A stretch of 7,972 nt of DNA from Chloroflexota bacterium (GTDB lineage Bacteria > Chloroflexota > Anaerolineae > B4-G1). The notes beneath the pieces are model-generated. The model was not told where the DNA came from and did no database searches. It saw only the letters and a list, made by a program, of their open reading frames with translations. The position numbers and the translations under genes were made by a program. The DNA lies in contig QMOC01000095.1 in NCBI GenBank assembly GCA_003648085.1, positions 1-7,972 on the forward strand. Direction: 5' to 3'. Shown here piece after piece: positions 1 through 6,728 of the stretch; position 1 is the first letter of the stretch, and every line of letters begins with the position of its first letter.

Positions 1-2
1 CG

Positions 3-575
3 CTGATGAAGGAGCACGACATCCGCCATCTGCCTATCGTGGATGAAGACAAGAAACTGGTGGGCCTGGTCACGCAGCGCACGTTGATGCACGCCATCCC
101 TCCGGACCTGGGTCAATTCAGTCCCTTTGTGGTGAACTATGTCCTGGCCAAACTTCAGGCTCACAATATCATGGTCAGGGACGTGGTCACCATTGATCCG
201 GATACCACCGTCGAGGAAGCCGCCCGTGTCATGGCCGATAACAAGATCGGCTGCTTGCCGGTCATGCAGGGCCATGATCTGGTGGGGATCATCACCGACA
301 GCGACTTGTTCGGCATTATGCTGAATCTGCTCGGCGCCCGGCGGCCCGGCGTGCGCCTGACCGTCTTGCAGCCGGACCGGGCCGGCGAGGTGGCCCGTCT
401 GACCAGGGCGATTGACGAGAGGAACGGTTACATCTCCGTCTTTGTGACTTACCCCACGTCGGAGCCAGGTACCTGGGCCTCCGTGGTCAAGGTCACCAAC
501 ATACCCCGGAAGGACCTGGTGGAGATTGTCAGCAGTCTGGAGGACGCACGCATCCAGGACGTGCGAGAGGTCTGA
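3..575 (+). CDS. CBS-CBS-ACT domain protein (AcuB-like), 5' end outside window
   Basis: This is the C-terminal part of a cytoplasmic ligand-sensing protein. The frame is open to the left edge, and the codon before the first ATG (position 6) encodes Leu, so that ATG falls inside the usual 'LM-x-E-x-x-I-x-H-L-P' stretch of a CBS motif and is not the start. Counting from that Met, residues 1-30 are the second half of CBS1 (IRHLPIVDEDKKLVGLVT). Residues 55-107 are a complete CBS2 (MVRDVVTIDPDTTVEEAARVM, then CLPV and GIITDSDLF). Residues 115-189 form an ACT-like domain starting RPGVRLTVLQPDRAGEVARL. AcuB-type proteins have this CBS-CBS-ACT order and about 210 residues, so only some 25-35 residues should be missing. 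CBS pairs bind adenine nucleotides and ACT domains often bind amino acids; the ligand here is unknown. The stop overlaps the next gene's ATG, which implies translational coupling to the transporter. Confidence 0.88.
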   Translation: MMKEHDIRHLPIVDEDKKLVGLVTQRTLMHAIPPDLGQFSPFVVNYVLAKLQAHNIMVRDVVTIDPDTTVEEAARVMADNKIGCLPVMQGHDLVGIITDSDLFGIMLNLLGARRPGVRLTVLQPDRAGEVARLTRAIDERNGYISVFVTYPTSEPGTWASVVKVTNIPRKDLVEIVSSLEDARIQDVREV

Positions 576-1528
576 TGTCGCATACCGACGCTCCTGTGGG
601 CTCGGACGCAGACGCCCAGTCGGCGGCTATCAGCCGCTCCGGTATCTCGGTGAGGAAGGGAATCCCGTTGGTCTTGGGCGCGGCCTCCTGCTGGGCGACC
701 TCCGGCGTCCTGCTCAAACAGATCTTGCTGAGTTACGCTCCCACTCCGCTAACCCTGGCTTTCTGGCGCGATTTCCTCACCTTTATCGTGCTGATCCTGG
801 TACTGACCGCGTTCCGTCGTGAGTTGCTGCGGGTGAGGCGAAGGGACTTGCCGGCCCTGATCGGGTTAGGTGTGATTAGCGTGGGGCTATTTCATATCTT
901 GTGGGTTTACGCCGTGGCCCTGGTCGGCGTGGCCCCGGCACACGTCTTTAATTACACGGCTCCCGCTTTTGCAGTTGTCTTATCCTGGCTGTTGTGGCGC
1001 GAGCCGATCACATGGCGCAAGATGACCTCAGTTATCCTGACTTCCGTCGGCTGTGTGTTGGTGGCCCGGGCTTATGATCTAACTCAGATTCGGCTGAACT
1101 GGGTCGGTATCCTGGCGGGGCTGGGCACCGGAATCACCTGGGCCACCTACGGCATCTTTGGCAAGATCTCCCTGCACCGTTACACTCCCTGGACATTGGT
1201 CACCTATGCCTTTGGGTTTGCCGCGCTGACGATACTATTGCCCCAACCCCTGCGCGCCCTCTCTTTTCCCTGGTCACAGCCCTGGCACATCTGGTTCTGG
1301 CTCTGGCTGCTGGCGCTGGTGCCCACCGTGGGGGGCTTTTGCCTTTACACCTGGGGGCTGCGCTACCTCTCGGCCAGCACTGCGGTGATCACCGTCAGCG
1401 TAGAGACGTTCCTGGCTGCGGTCCTGGCCTTCCTGATCTTCGGCGACGTTCTGAGCCTCCTGCAGATTCTGGGGGGGGTGATGATTGTGATCAGCGTGGC
1501 CGTTCTCTCGACGGAGAAACAAGGATAG
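575..1528 (+). CDS. EamA/DMT-family transporter (10 TM)
   Basis: Inner-membrane drug/metabolite transporter of 317 residues, the normal length for a two-repeat EamA protein. After a soluble 28-residue N-terminus, about ten hydrophobic helices are visible, in two EamA repeats (about 30-165 and 178-312). The first repeat ends with the family signature NYTAPAFAVVLSWLLWREP (127-144). The second contains the matching STAVITVSVETFLAAVLAFLIFGD (268-291). The family exports amino acids, nucleosides or other small metabolites; the substrate cannot be read from sequence. The ATG lies in TGATG, overlapping the stop of the CBS-ACT gene by one base, with AGAGG at 566-570 only 4 nt upstream. An internal GTG at 650 (residue 26) is a possible later start, but the overlap favours 575. 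An ACT-bearing sensor encoded just upstream hints at amino-acid-linked transport; that is inference. Confidence 0.93.
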   Translation: MSHTDAPVGSDADAQSAAISRSGISVRKGIPLVLGAASCWATSGVLLKQILLSYAPTPLTLAFWRDFLTFIVLILVLTAFRRELLRVRRRDLPALIGLGVISVGLFHILWVYAVALVGVAPAHVFNYTAPAFAVVLSWLLWREPITWRKMTSVILTSVGCVLVARAYDLTQIRLNWVGILAGLGTGITWATYGIFGKISLHRYTPWTLVTYAFGFAALTILLPQPLRALSFPWSQPWHIWFWLWLLALVPTVGGFCLYTWGLRYLSASTAVITVSVETFLAAVLAFLIFGDVLSLLQILGGVMIVISVAVLSTEKQG

Positions 1529-1538
1529 AGGAAAGTGT

Positions 1539-1544
1539 GGGAGG
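1539..1544 (+). promoter_or_regulatory. Shine-Dalgarno GGGAGG deciding the deacylase start
   Basis: GGGAGG lies 8 nt before the ATG at 1553. The upstream in-frame GTG at 1535 has no such site in front of it, and using it would put this site inside the coding sequence. It therefore supports the ATG at 1553. Confidence 0.7.
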
Positions 1545-1552
1545 ATGGTAGG

Positions 1553-2050
1553 ATGGCGAAGAAAAGGAAGGGGCTAGCCAAGACAATGCCCATGCGCGTG
1601 TTGGAAGAGAAGGGAATTCCCTATGAGCCGCGCCGGCAGGCTCACAAGCAATACACCGCCGAGGGTGTGGCGGAAGACCTGGGGGTCCCCGTAGCCCAGG
1701 TGGTCAAGGCGATGATCGTTCAGCGTTCCGATCGGCGGTTTGTGCTGGTGGTGATCCCCGGCGACCGGCATCTCAGCCTCAAGAAAGTCGGCGCGGCGTT
1801 AGGGGACAAAAAAGTGGCGCTGGCCTCGGAGCGGGACGTGCAGCGAGTGACCGGCTATCAGGTGGGGGCGGTTTCGGTGTTGGGTTTCCGCCGCTCGGAT
1901 ATTGCTGCTTACGTAGACAAGAGAGTGCTGGAGCAGGAAACGGTGATCATCAGTGCAGGCCGCCCGGACGTCGGATTGGCCCTTTCGCCCGGCGATCTGA
2001 TGCAGGCGCTTGAAGGAGCACAGGTGGGCGATTTCTGCGATGAGGGATGA
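1553..2050 (+). CDS. ybaK: YbaK/EbsC-family aminoacyl-tRNA deacylase (Cys-tRNA(Pro) deacylase-like)
   Basis: Cytoplasmic trans-editing enzyme. Family members hydrolyse mischarged tRNA, and YbaK itself removes Cys from tRNA(Pro). The 165-residue protein is the usual size for a single-domain YbaK. Visible family features are an N-terminal P-x-R-V-L-E-E-K-G-I-P-Y segment (13-24); Q-V-V-K-A-M-I-V (49-56), whose Lys52 aligns with the functional Lys of YbaK; a ribosomal-like strand block with LKKVGAALGDKKV (76-88); TGYQVGAVSVLG (100-111); and the C-terminal strand plus helix ETVIISAGRPDVGLALSPGDL (129-149). The usual 'SP-x-G' of the glycine-rich loop reads SVLG here, so substrate preference (Cys versus Ala or another amino acid) is uncertain. 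I chose ATG 1553 over GTG 1535 because of the strong ribosome binding site. It sits 24 bp after the transporter, in the same orientation. Confidence 0.88.
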   Translation: MAKKRKGLAKTMPMRVLEEKGIPYEPRRQAHKQYTAEGVAEDLGVPVAQVVKAMIVQRSDRRFVLVVIPGDRHLSLKKVGAALGDKKVALASERDVQRVTGYQVGAVSVLGFRRSDIAAYVDKRVLEQETVIISAGRPDVGLALSPGDLMQALEGAQVGDFCDEG

Positions 2051-2768
2051 TCCGGCTATGATCATCTTGCGCGATGTGTCCATCTCTCTGACACCCGAAG
2101 AGGTGCTCCGAGCGCAGCGCTCGAATCGGCGGGGAGGGGTGCAGCCTGCGCTGATGGCTGCCGCGAGGGAGGCCGTTGCGCTGGGCCGGATGCTCGTCGC
2201 TCCGGCGGCTGTCTACGACGAGTTCGAGGTGCGCGATGTGGTCGGCGAAGAGGTGATCCTTTCCACCGCTTCGTCCTCCGAAGGGGAAGGGGAGGGACGC
2301 CTGACCGTCGGCCCCAAGGTTGACCTTCTGGCCCCTGCGGAGCGGGTAATAGTGGCCGTTTACACCATCGGGCCGGCGCTGGAGAGGCGGGTGAGCGAAC
2401 TCCACGCCGCCGCCGATGACCTGCCGGCTTTTATGCTCGATAGTGTGGGGGTGCTGGCCCTCGGCGCCATCGGCGAAGCACTGCGCGACCGGGCCGAAAA
2501 GCGAGCGGCTGAGTTCGGCTGGGGCGTGAGTCCTGCGCTCAGCCCAGGGTCGCTGGTGGGCTGGCCGGTGGAAGGTCAGCGAGAGGTGTGTGCGCTGTTG
2601 CCGGTGGATAAAATCGGCGTGCGATTGAACGAGTACTGCGTGCTGGAGCCGCACAAGTCCGTCTCGCTGGTCATCGGCATAGGGCCAGGCTACGAATCGT
2701 CTCATGTGGGCTCGGTGTGCCGCTACTGCTCCTTAGCCAAGACCTGCTGGAGGAGGCGAGAGGATTGA
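2040..2768 (+). CDS. Methionine synthase activation-domain-like protein with C-terminal cysteine cluster
   Basis: A 242-residue soluble protein resembling stand-alone relatives of the B12-dependent methionine synthase (MetH) activation domain, which binds S-adenosylmethionine and supports reductive remethylation of cob(II)alamin. Visible blocks are VAVYTIGPALERRV (106-118); the helix FMLDSVGVLALGAIGEALRD (131-150); SPG-x4-WP-x3-Q (168-180); and LEPHKSVSLVIGIGPGY (202-218), which matches the 'P-x-K-S-V-S-x-x-x-G-x-G' pattern of this group. The tail CRYCSLAKTC (227-236) is C-x2-C-x5-C, a possible metal or Fe-S site. The TTG at 2010 lies deep in the previous gene and is a poor start. ATG 2040 has AGGTGG 12 nt upstream; ATG 2058 (Met7) with GAGGG upstream is equally possible and would leave a 7-bp gap instead of an 11-bp overlap. 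The last codons overlap the next gene's TTG start. The family call is by eye, and the role in corrinoid activation is inferred. Confidence 0.75.
   Translation: MRDDPAMIILRDVSISLTPEEVLRAQRSNRRGGVQPALMAAAREAVALGRMLVAPAAVYDEFEVRDVVGEEVILSTASSSEGEGEGRLTVGPKVDLLAPAERVIVAVYTIGPALERRVSELHAAADDLPAFMLDSVGVLALGAIGEALRDRAEKRAAEFGWGVSPALSPGSLVGWPVEGQREVCALLPVDKIGVRLNEYCVLEPHKSVSLVIGIGPGYESSHVGSVCRYCSLAKTCWRRRED
2752..2756 (+). promoter_or_regulatory. Shine-Dalgarno GGAGG before the TTG start at 2765
   Basis: GGAGG, part of a longer GGAGGAGG run (2749-2756) inside the 3' end of the preceding gene, lies 8 nt before TTG 2765. This is ideal spacing and identifies the TTG as the likely start of the ASKHA gene, rather than the GTG at 2717. 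Confidence 0.65.
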
Positions 2769-4774
2769 ATCCGACGCTTACTTTGGGCATTGACACGGGG
2801 GGCACGTATACCGACGCGGTGCTGGTAGACCACGCCAGCGGCGCGGTGCTGGCCAGCGCCAAAGCCCTGACCACTCGTCACGATTTATCGCTTGGCATCG
2901 GGCAGGCCGTAGCAGCGGCCTTCGACGGGCAGGCCGTGTCCCCCGCCGAGGTAAGCCTGGTGGCCCTTTCGACCACGCTGGCCACCAACGCTATCGTCGA
3001 AGGACAGGGTAGCCCGGTTTGTCTGTTGCTCATCGGCTACGACCCGGAGTTGATACAGCAATACGGGTTTGAGCGCGACTTAGTGACCCGGAACGTGGTC
3101 TACCTGCGCGGCGGCCACGACGTGGCCGGCGATGAGGTCGAGCCTCTGGATGAAGCGGCGGCGCGAGAGGCCATCCTGACCTGGCGCGACCGGGTGGAGG
3201 CTTTTGCCGTATCGGGTTACTTCAGCGTGCGCAATCCGGCCCACGAGCAGCGTGTGCGGGCGCTGGTGGAGGAACTGGCCGGCATCCCGGTCGTCTGTGG
3301 CCACGAACTGACCACCCGCCTCAACGCCGTGCGCCGGGCGACGACGGCGGTCCTCAACGCCCGGTTGATACCGCTACTGCGGGAACTCATCGCTACCGTT
3401 CGTCACACCCTGCAGGGACTGGGTATCGCGGCTCCATTAATGGTCGTCAAGGGAGATGGTTCGCTGGTGCGGGCCGAGTGGGCTATGCAGCGGCCTATCG
3501 AGACGATCCTTTCGGGGCCGGCGGCCAGTGTGGTCGGCGCGTGGCATCTGGCGGGCCGTCGTGACGTGTGGGTGGTGGATGTGGGCGGCACGACGACCGA
3601 CATCGCCGTGCTGCGCGATGGCCGTCCTCGACTAAACCCCGCAGGAGCGCAGGTCGGCGAATGGCGGACGATGGTCGAAGCGGTGGATGTCCACACAGTG
3701 GGGTTGGGCGGCGATAGCCACGTGCGTTTGGATAGGGAGGGCCGGCTGCTCATCGGTCCCCGGCGCGTGGTGCCGTTGTGCCTTCTTGCCAGCGAGCATC
3801 CCCAAGTCCTGAACGAACTGCGACGGCAGGTGGAAAGGCGACAGCGGGAGGATCTGGCCGGGCAGTTCGTGTTGGCGCAGCGCCGCCTGACCTATGCCAT
3901 CTCGGACGAGGATCAAAACTTGTTGCGTCGCTTGGCGGCAGGTCCCCAGTCGTTGCTTTCGCTGGTCGAAAGGCTGCACTACGGCCCATTCGTCGCGCGG
4001 CGGATCGAGAGCCTGGAAGCACGGCGGCTGGTTCTACGGGCCGGCTTCACGCCCAGCGATGCTCTGCACGTCCTGGGGCGTTTTAAGCATTGGAACGCCG
4101 AAGCGTCGCATCTGGGGGCGGAACTTCTGGCCGCGCGGGCCGGCCTCTCGCCCGAAGCGCTGTGTGAGTGGGTGGTCGCCGGCGTGTCGAACCGGGTGAC
4201 GACGGCGCTGGTCAGCAAGGTGCTGGGCGACGAAGCCACTCTGCCCGATTGGGAGCGGGAACCGACGGCGGCGGTGCTGTTGGAGCGGGCACTGGGGAAC
4301 GTGCCCGGATCGGACCTGGATTGCCAATTGCGGCTCCGTCAGCCGATAGTTGCCGTCGGCGCGCCGGTGGAAGCCTACATGCCCCGCGTGGCCGAGCAAC
4401 TGCGTACTGAGTTGATCATCCCTCACCACGCCGAAGTTGCCAACGCCGTGGGCGCGGTGGCCGGCGGCGTGGTGCAGCAATTGCGGGCGATCATCCGTCC
4501 GCTAGACGCAGGCCAACGCTTCCGCCTGCACCTGCCCGATGGGGTACACGATTTTCCCACCCTGAAGCAGGCGGTGGCCTACGCCCAAGAGGTGGTGCCG
4601 ATGCGGTTGGAGGAGTTGGCCCGCCAGGCCGGCGCTGCTCAGGTCGAGGTGCAGATGAGCCGCCGGGACAGGGAAGCGCCGGTCGCGGGAGGGTGGGGGC
4701 AGCGGGTTTACCTGGGGACGGAACTGACCTTCACGGCTGTCGGGCGGCCCAGCCTGGCGCGAGAGGGCGAGTAA
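2765..4774 (+). CDS. Hydantoinase/oxoprolinase-family (HyuA-like) ASKHA protein
   Basis: A 669-residue cytoplasmic protein of the sugar kinase/Hsp70/actin-like ATPase fold. The N-terminal HyuA_N region starts LGIDTGGTYTDAVLVD (7-22), the phosphate-1 loop. The second phosphate loop is VVDVGGTTTDIAVL (270-283), preceded by the conserved ETILSGPAASVVGAWHLAG. A C-terminal ASKHA helix region (PHHAEVANAVGAVAGGVVQQL) precedes a small beta-rich tail. Unusual is residues 383-430 (DQNLLRRLAAGPQSLLSLVE onward), which read like a winged-helix segment inserted between the ATPase halves. Relatives are annotated as ATP-dependent N-methylhydantoinase or 5-oxoprolinase subunit A, but no HyuB partner is present. 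The upstream neighbour resembles a MetH activation domain, so a corrinoid-activating ATPase role is plausible but unproven. TTG 2765 overlaps the upstream stop (TTGA). GTG 2717 would add 16 residues before the conserved strand. The gene ends 11 bp from the convergent stress-protein stop. Confidence 0.85.
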   Translation: MNPTLTLGIDTGGTYTDAVLVDHASGAVLASAKALTTRHDLSLGIGQAVAAAFDGQAVSPAEVSLVALSTTLATNAIVEGQGSPVCLLLIGYDPELIQQYGFERDLVTRNVVYLRGGHDVAGDEVEPLDEAAAREAILTWRDRVEAFAVSGYFSVRNPAHEQRVRALVEELAGIPVVCGHELTTRLNAVRRATTAVLNARLIPLLRELIATVRHTLQGLGIAAPLMVVKGDGSLVRAEWAMQRPIETILSGPAASVVGAWHLAGRRDVWVVDVGGTTTDIAVLRDGRPRLNPAGAQVGEWRTMVEAVDVHTVGLGGDSHVRLDREGRLLIGPRRVVPLCLLASEHPQVLNELRRQVERRQREDLAGQFVLAQRRLTYAISDEDQNLLRRLAAGPQSLLSLVERLHYGPFVARRIESLEARRLVLRAGFTPSDALHVLGRFKHWNAEASHLGAELLAARAGLSPEALCEWVVAGVSNRVTTALVSKVLGDEATLPDWEREPTAAVLLERALGNVPGSDLDCQLRLRQPIVAVGAPVEAYMPRVAEQLRTELIIPHHAEVANAVGAVAGGVVQQLRAIIRPLDAGQRFRLHLPDGVHDFPTLKQAVAYAQEVVPMRLEELARQAGAAQVEVQMSRRDREAPVAGGWGQRVYLGTELTFTAVGRPSLAREGE

Positions 4775-4785
4775 AAACACAATGA
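4775..4785. other. 11-bp convergent intergenic gap
   Basis: This gap separates the stop of the HyuA-like gene (plus) from the stop of the tandem Usp gene (minus). It is A-rich and contains no hairpin. Any termination signal for either unit must lie inside the opposing gene, or transcripts overlap. Confidence 0.7.
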
Positions 4786-5598
4786 TCAGCGCACCACCAG
4801 CACCGGTCGGTTGGCCGTCAGGAGGATGGCCGCGCTCAGGTCTTCCACCAGGCGTGCGTTCAGACCGGGTGTGATGTGAGCCCCGATCACTATCAGGTCA
4901 TACTGCCCCTCCCGGCTCTCGGCGAGGATCTCGTCCCGCACCAGGCCGCGACGGATCACCGCGTGGCCTGTCCGCCCTTCCGTCGCCAGCAAGTCCAGCA
5001 TCCGACCGAGGTGTACCCCTTCTGGCGAGCCACGCCGGATCAGTTCCTCCGCCGATGCTTCCAGGTCGTCCAGGACTGCGCTCTTGGTCAGCGGCAGTTG
5101 GGACATCACGTGAAGCAGGATCACCGAAGCCCCCAGCGCCCGGGCCAGGCGGCCGGCGAACCGGACGGTACGCTCACTCGTAGGGCCACCGGAGGAACAG
5201 ACCAGAACCTGCTTGAGGTCACGGGCCTGGCCTTTGACCACCAGGACGGAGGCCGGCACGTGCTCGGTGACGCGGAGTGCTGGCGAGCCTAGCAGCAGCC
5301 GCATCACCCCCCGCCGCTCCCGGCCGCCGATAATCACCAGGTCGTATGAGGCGGCCTGCGCCTGAAGGACTACCTCCTCGGTCATTTGGCCGCTCCGCCG
5401 GTGGATAGCGACCGGAATTCCCGCTGTTTCCAGGTCGGCCGCGGCCTTCTCGGCCATCTGGCGGGCCTTCTCCTCCCGGTCACGTTTGGCCACGACCAGG
5501 ATATCCACGGCGCTTGCTGCCTTTCTCGCGACACGTACTCCCAGGTCCAGCGCCCGGGCCGTGTAGGAGGAGCCATCGGTGCAGAGCAGAATTTTCAT
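4786..5598 (-). CDS. Tandem universal stress protein (two UspA domains)
   Basis: A 270-residue cytoplasmic protein made of two UspA domains. Domain 1 (1-123) has the opening KILLCTDGSSYTARALDLG with the conserved Asp8, and the segment DLVIIGGRERRGVMRLLLGS (86-105). That segment largely matches the ATP-binding G-x2-G-x9-G-S/T motif except that the second Gly is replaced (GRE instead of GRG). Domain 2 (about 128-270) keeps the strand order (VLVCSSGGPTSERTVRFAGR, then YDLIVIGAH and PVLVV), but its loop is HITPGLNARLVEDLSAA, with no G-S/T, so it probably does not bind ATP. Paired Usp proteins of this size often act as stress or energy-status modulators of partner proteins. ATG 5598 has GGTGG 6 nt upstream. 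It follows the phosphate-transporter-like gene by 18 bp in the same direction, suggesting cotranscription and a possible regulatory link. Confidence 0.9.
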   Translation of the reverse strand: MKILLCTDGSSYTARALDLGVRVARKAASAVDILVVAKRDREEKARQMAEKAAADLETAGIPVAIHRRSGQMTEEVVLQAQAASYDLVIIGGRERRGVMRLLLGSPALRVTEHVPASVLVVKGQARDLKQVLVCSSGGPTSERTVRFAGRLARALGASVILLHVMSQLPLTKSAVLDDLEASAEELIRRGSPEGVHLGRMLDLLATEGRTGHAVIRRGLVRDEILAESREGQYDLIVIGAHITPGLNARLVEDLSAAILLTANRPVLVVR

Positions 5599-5604
5599 TG
5601 TTTG

Positions 5605-5609
5605 CCACC
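5605..5609 (-). promoter_or_regulatory. Ribosome binding site of the stress-protein gene
   Basis: On the minus strand GGTGG lies 6 nt before ATG 5598. It fills most of the 18-bp gap after the transporter stop, leaving no room for a separate promoter in the gap. Confidence 0.5.
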
Positions 5610-5616
5610 ACTCACG

Positions 5617-6675
5617 TTATAGCAAGATAAGCACCACAGGGATGACAAAAATGACGCCCAGAAAGAGGGCAAAGTTATTACGACGGCGGGCGATCCAGGC
5701 CAGTGCGTTCGAGATGGCCCGTTCATAGGGCCGGTAGGCCAGCAGGATGAGAAGCAGGGAGATGATGGCCGCGCAGACTATGTGCGTCACCACCACGGTC
5801 ACCGCCCGGGGGTCTCCCAGCAGCGCCGCTGCAATCAGTGTGTCCGCCAGGGTGGAGATATTCGCCCCTAGGATGTAAGGGATGATGTTCTCCCGACGCA
5901 TGTAGCCACGGGCGGAGAGAGGGACCAGGATGCCCACGGAGATGGAGACGGACATCGTGAGCAGGGTGATCGCCAATCCCATCAAGAACATGACCTCGGG
6001 ACGATAGACCAGCCTGGGAATCTGGCCCAGATCGGTTCTCTCCAGCCGCATCTGGGGGAGGGCGCGGTCGAAGAGGCGAAAACTGAGCGTCACCAGTCCC
6101 ACGCCGGCCACGAAAAGCGCCCAGCCAGGTAGGAAGGCTGCGAGTGGGCCGATCAGCGGTTCCAACCCCCAGTTGATGCCAGCCGCCAGTCCCTCTAGAG
6201 CGGGGATGGAAAGGCCATCGAGCCAGCCTCGGCCGAGGATCAGCAGTCCCATTGGCAGAGCCGCTAGTTGGATCGAGCCGGTCAGCAAGAGGGAAAGGAT
6301 GCCTGCGGTGAGTGCGGTCCAATGCTCATGCCCCCGTAGGATGTAGATGCAGCCGATCAGCAGGACAACGAGGCAAGCGCCCAGGCGGGAACCGGCGATC
6401 ATAGTGAAGGCTTGAAGGTAGGAGAGCACGCTGGCGCTCAGCAGGGCTACCGCTGCGGCCGCCACCGGCGACCCGCTCAGAACCAGGTAAGCCATCAGCC
6501 AACCGAACCCCATGCTGTCGGCGGCGTTGGTGACCTCCAGGTGATTCCGCAAAAGCGGCGTCAACCCTCCGGCTCCCCCTTTCATCAGCCCCAGGGCAAG
6601 GGTGAAGAGCAGGAATCCAGAGAGCGCCAGCCCCGGTTTTCTCCAATTCAGTCGCTTGCCCTGCCGTCTTCTCAC
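5617..6675 (-). CDS. Na+/phosphate cotransporter-like membrane protein (PF02690 type)
   Basis: A 352-residue polytopic inner-membrane protein with two inverted-repeat-like halves typical of Na/Pi cotransporter II relatives. Half 1 contains LSGSPVAAAAVALLSASVLS (66-85) followed by QAFTMIAGSRLGA (88-100). Half 2 contains TMSVSISVGILVPLSARGY (240-258) followed by ENIIPYILGANISTLADTLI (262-281), matching the family pattern 'QSSSA...GANIGTT'. Both signature sites are diverged: the canonical Gln-Ser-Ser-Ser reads LSGSP and TMSVS, and half 1 has lost the GANIG consensus. The substrate may therefore not be phosphate. About eight to ten hydrophobic segments are visible. The start is GTG 6675, supported by AGGGGG 7 nt upstream; no better in-frame start is seen. 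It lies 53 bp after the nuclease stop and 18 bp before the Usp gene, all reading leftwards. Confidence 0.82.
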   Translation of the reverse strand: MRRRQGKRLNWRKPGLALSGFLLFTLALGLMKGGAGGLTPLLRNHLEVTNAADSMGFGWLMAYLVLSGSPVAAAAVALLSASVLSYLQAFTMIAGSRLGACLVVLLIGCIYILRGHEHWTALTAGILSLLLTGSIQLAALPMGLLILGRGWLDGLSIPALEGLAAGINWGLEPLIGPLAAFLPGWALFVAGVGLVTLSFRLFDRALPQMRLERTDLGQIPRLVYRPEVMFLMGLAITLLTMSVSISVGILVPLSARGYMRRENIIPYILGANISTLADTLIAAALLGDPRAVTVVVTHIVCAAIISLLLILLAYRPYERAISNALAWIARRRNNFALFLGVIFVIPVVLILL

Positions 6676-6682
6676 TCGCTGT

Positions 6683-6688
6683 CCCCCT
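6683..6688 (-). promoter_or_regulatory. Shine-Dalgarno AGGGGG supporting a GTG start
   Basis: Read on the minus strand, AGGGGG precedes GTG 6675 by 7 nt, supporting this GTG as the true start of the transporter-like gene. I see no convincing promoter or terminator in the rest of the 53-bp gap (6676-6728). Confidence 0.6.
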
Positions 6689-6728
6689 GTATCTCGCTCC
6701 TCAGCCGTGTTAGGAGAGCCTCGTTCGG

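Noticed and set aside
1950..2705. 251-codon minus-strand open frame opposite the activation-like gene
   Set aside because: Composition is rich in R, H, P and S with no domain pattern, and the plus strand carries recognisable conserved blocks.
5723..6322. 199-codon minus-strand frame inside the membrane protein gene
   Set aside because: It is a frame-shifted shadow of the transporter, rich in Pro, Arg and Gly without hydrophobic segments.
6676..6728. Possible terminator hairpin between nuclease and transporter (GGCTCTCC ... GAGGAGC)
   Set aside because: The arms pair imperfectly and no T-run follows, so there is no support for an intrinsic terminator.
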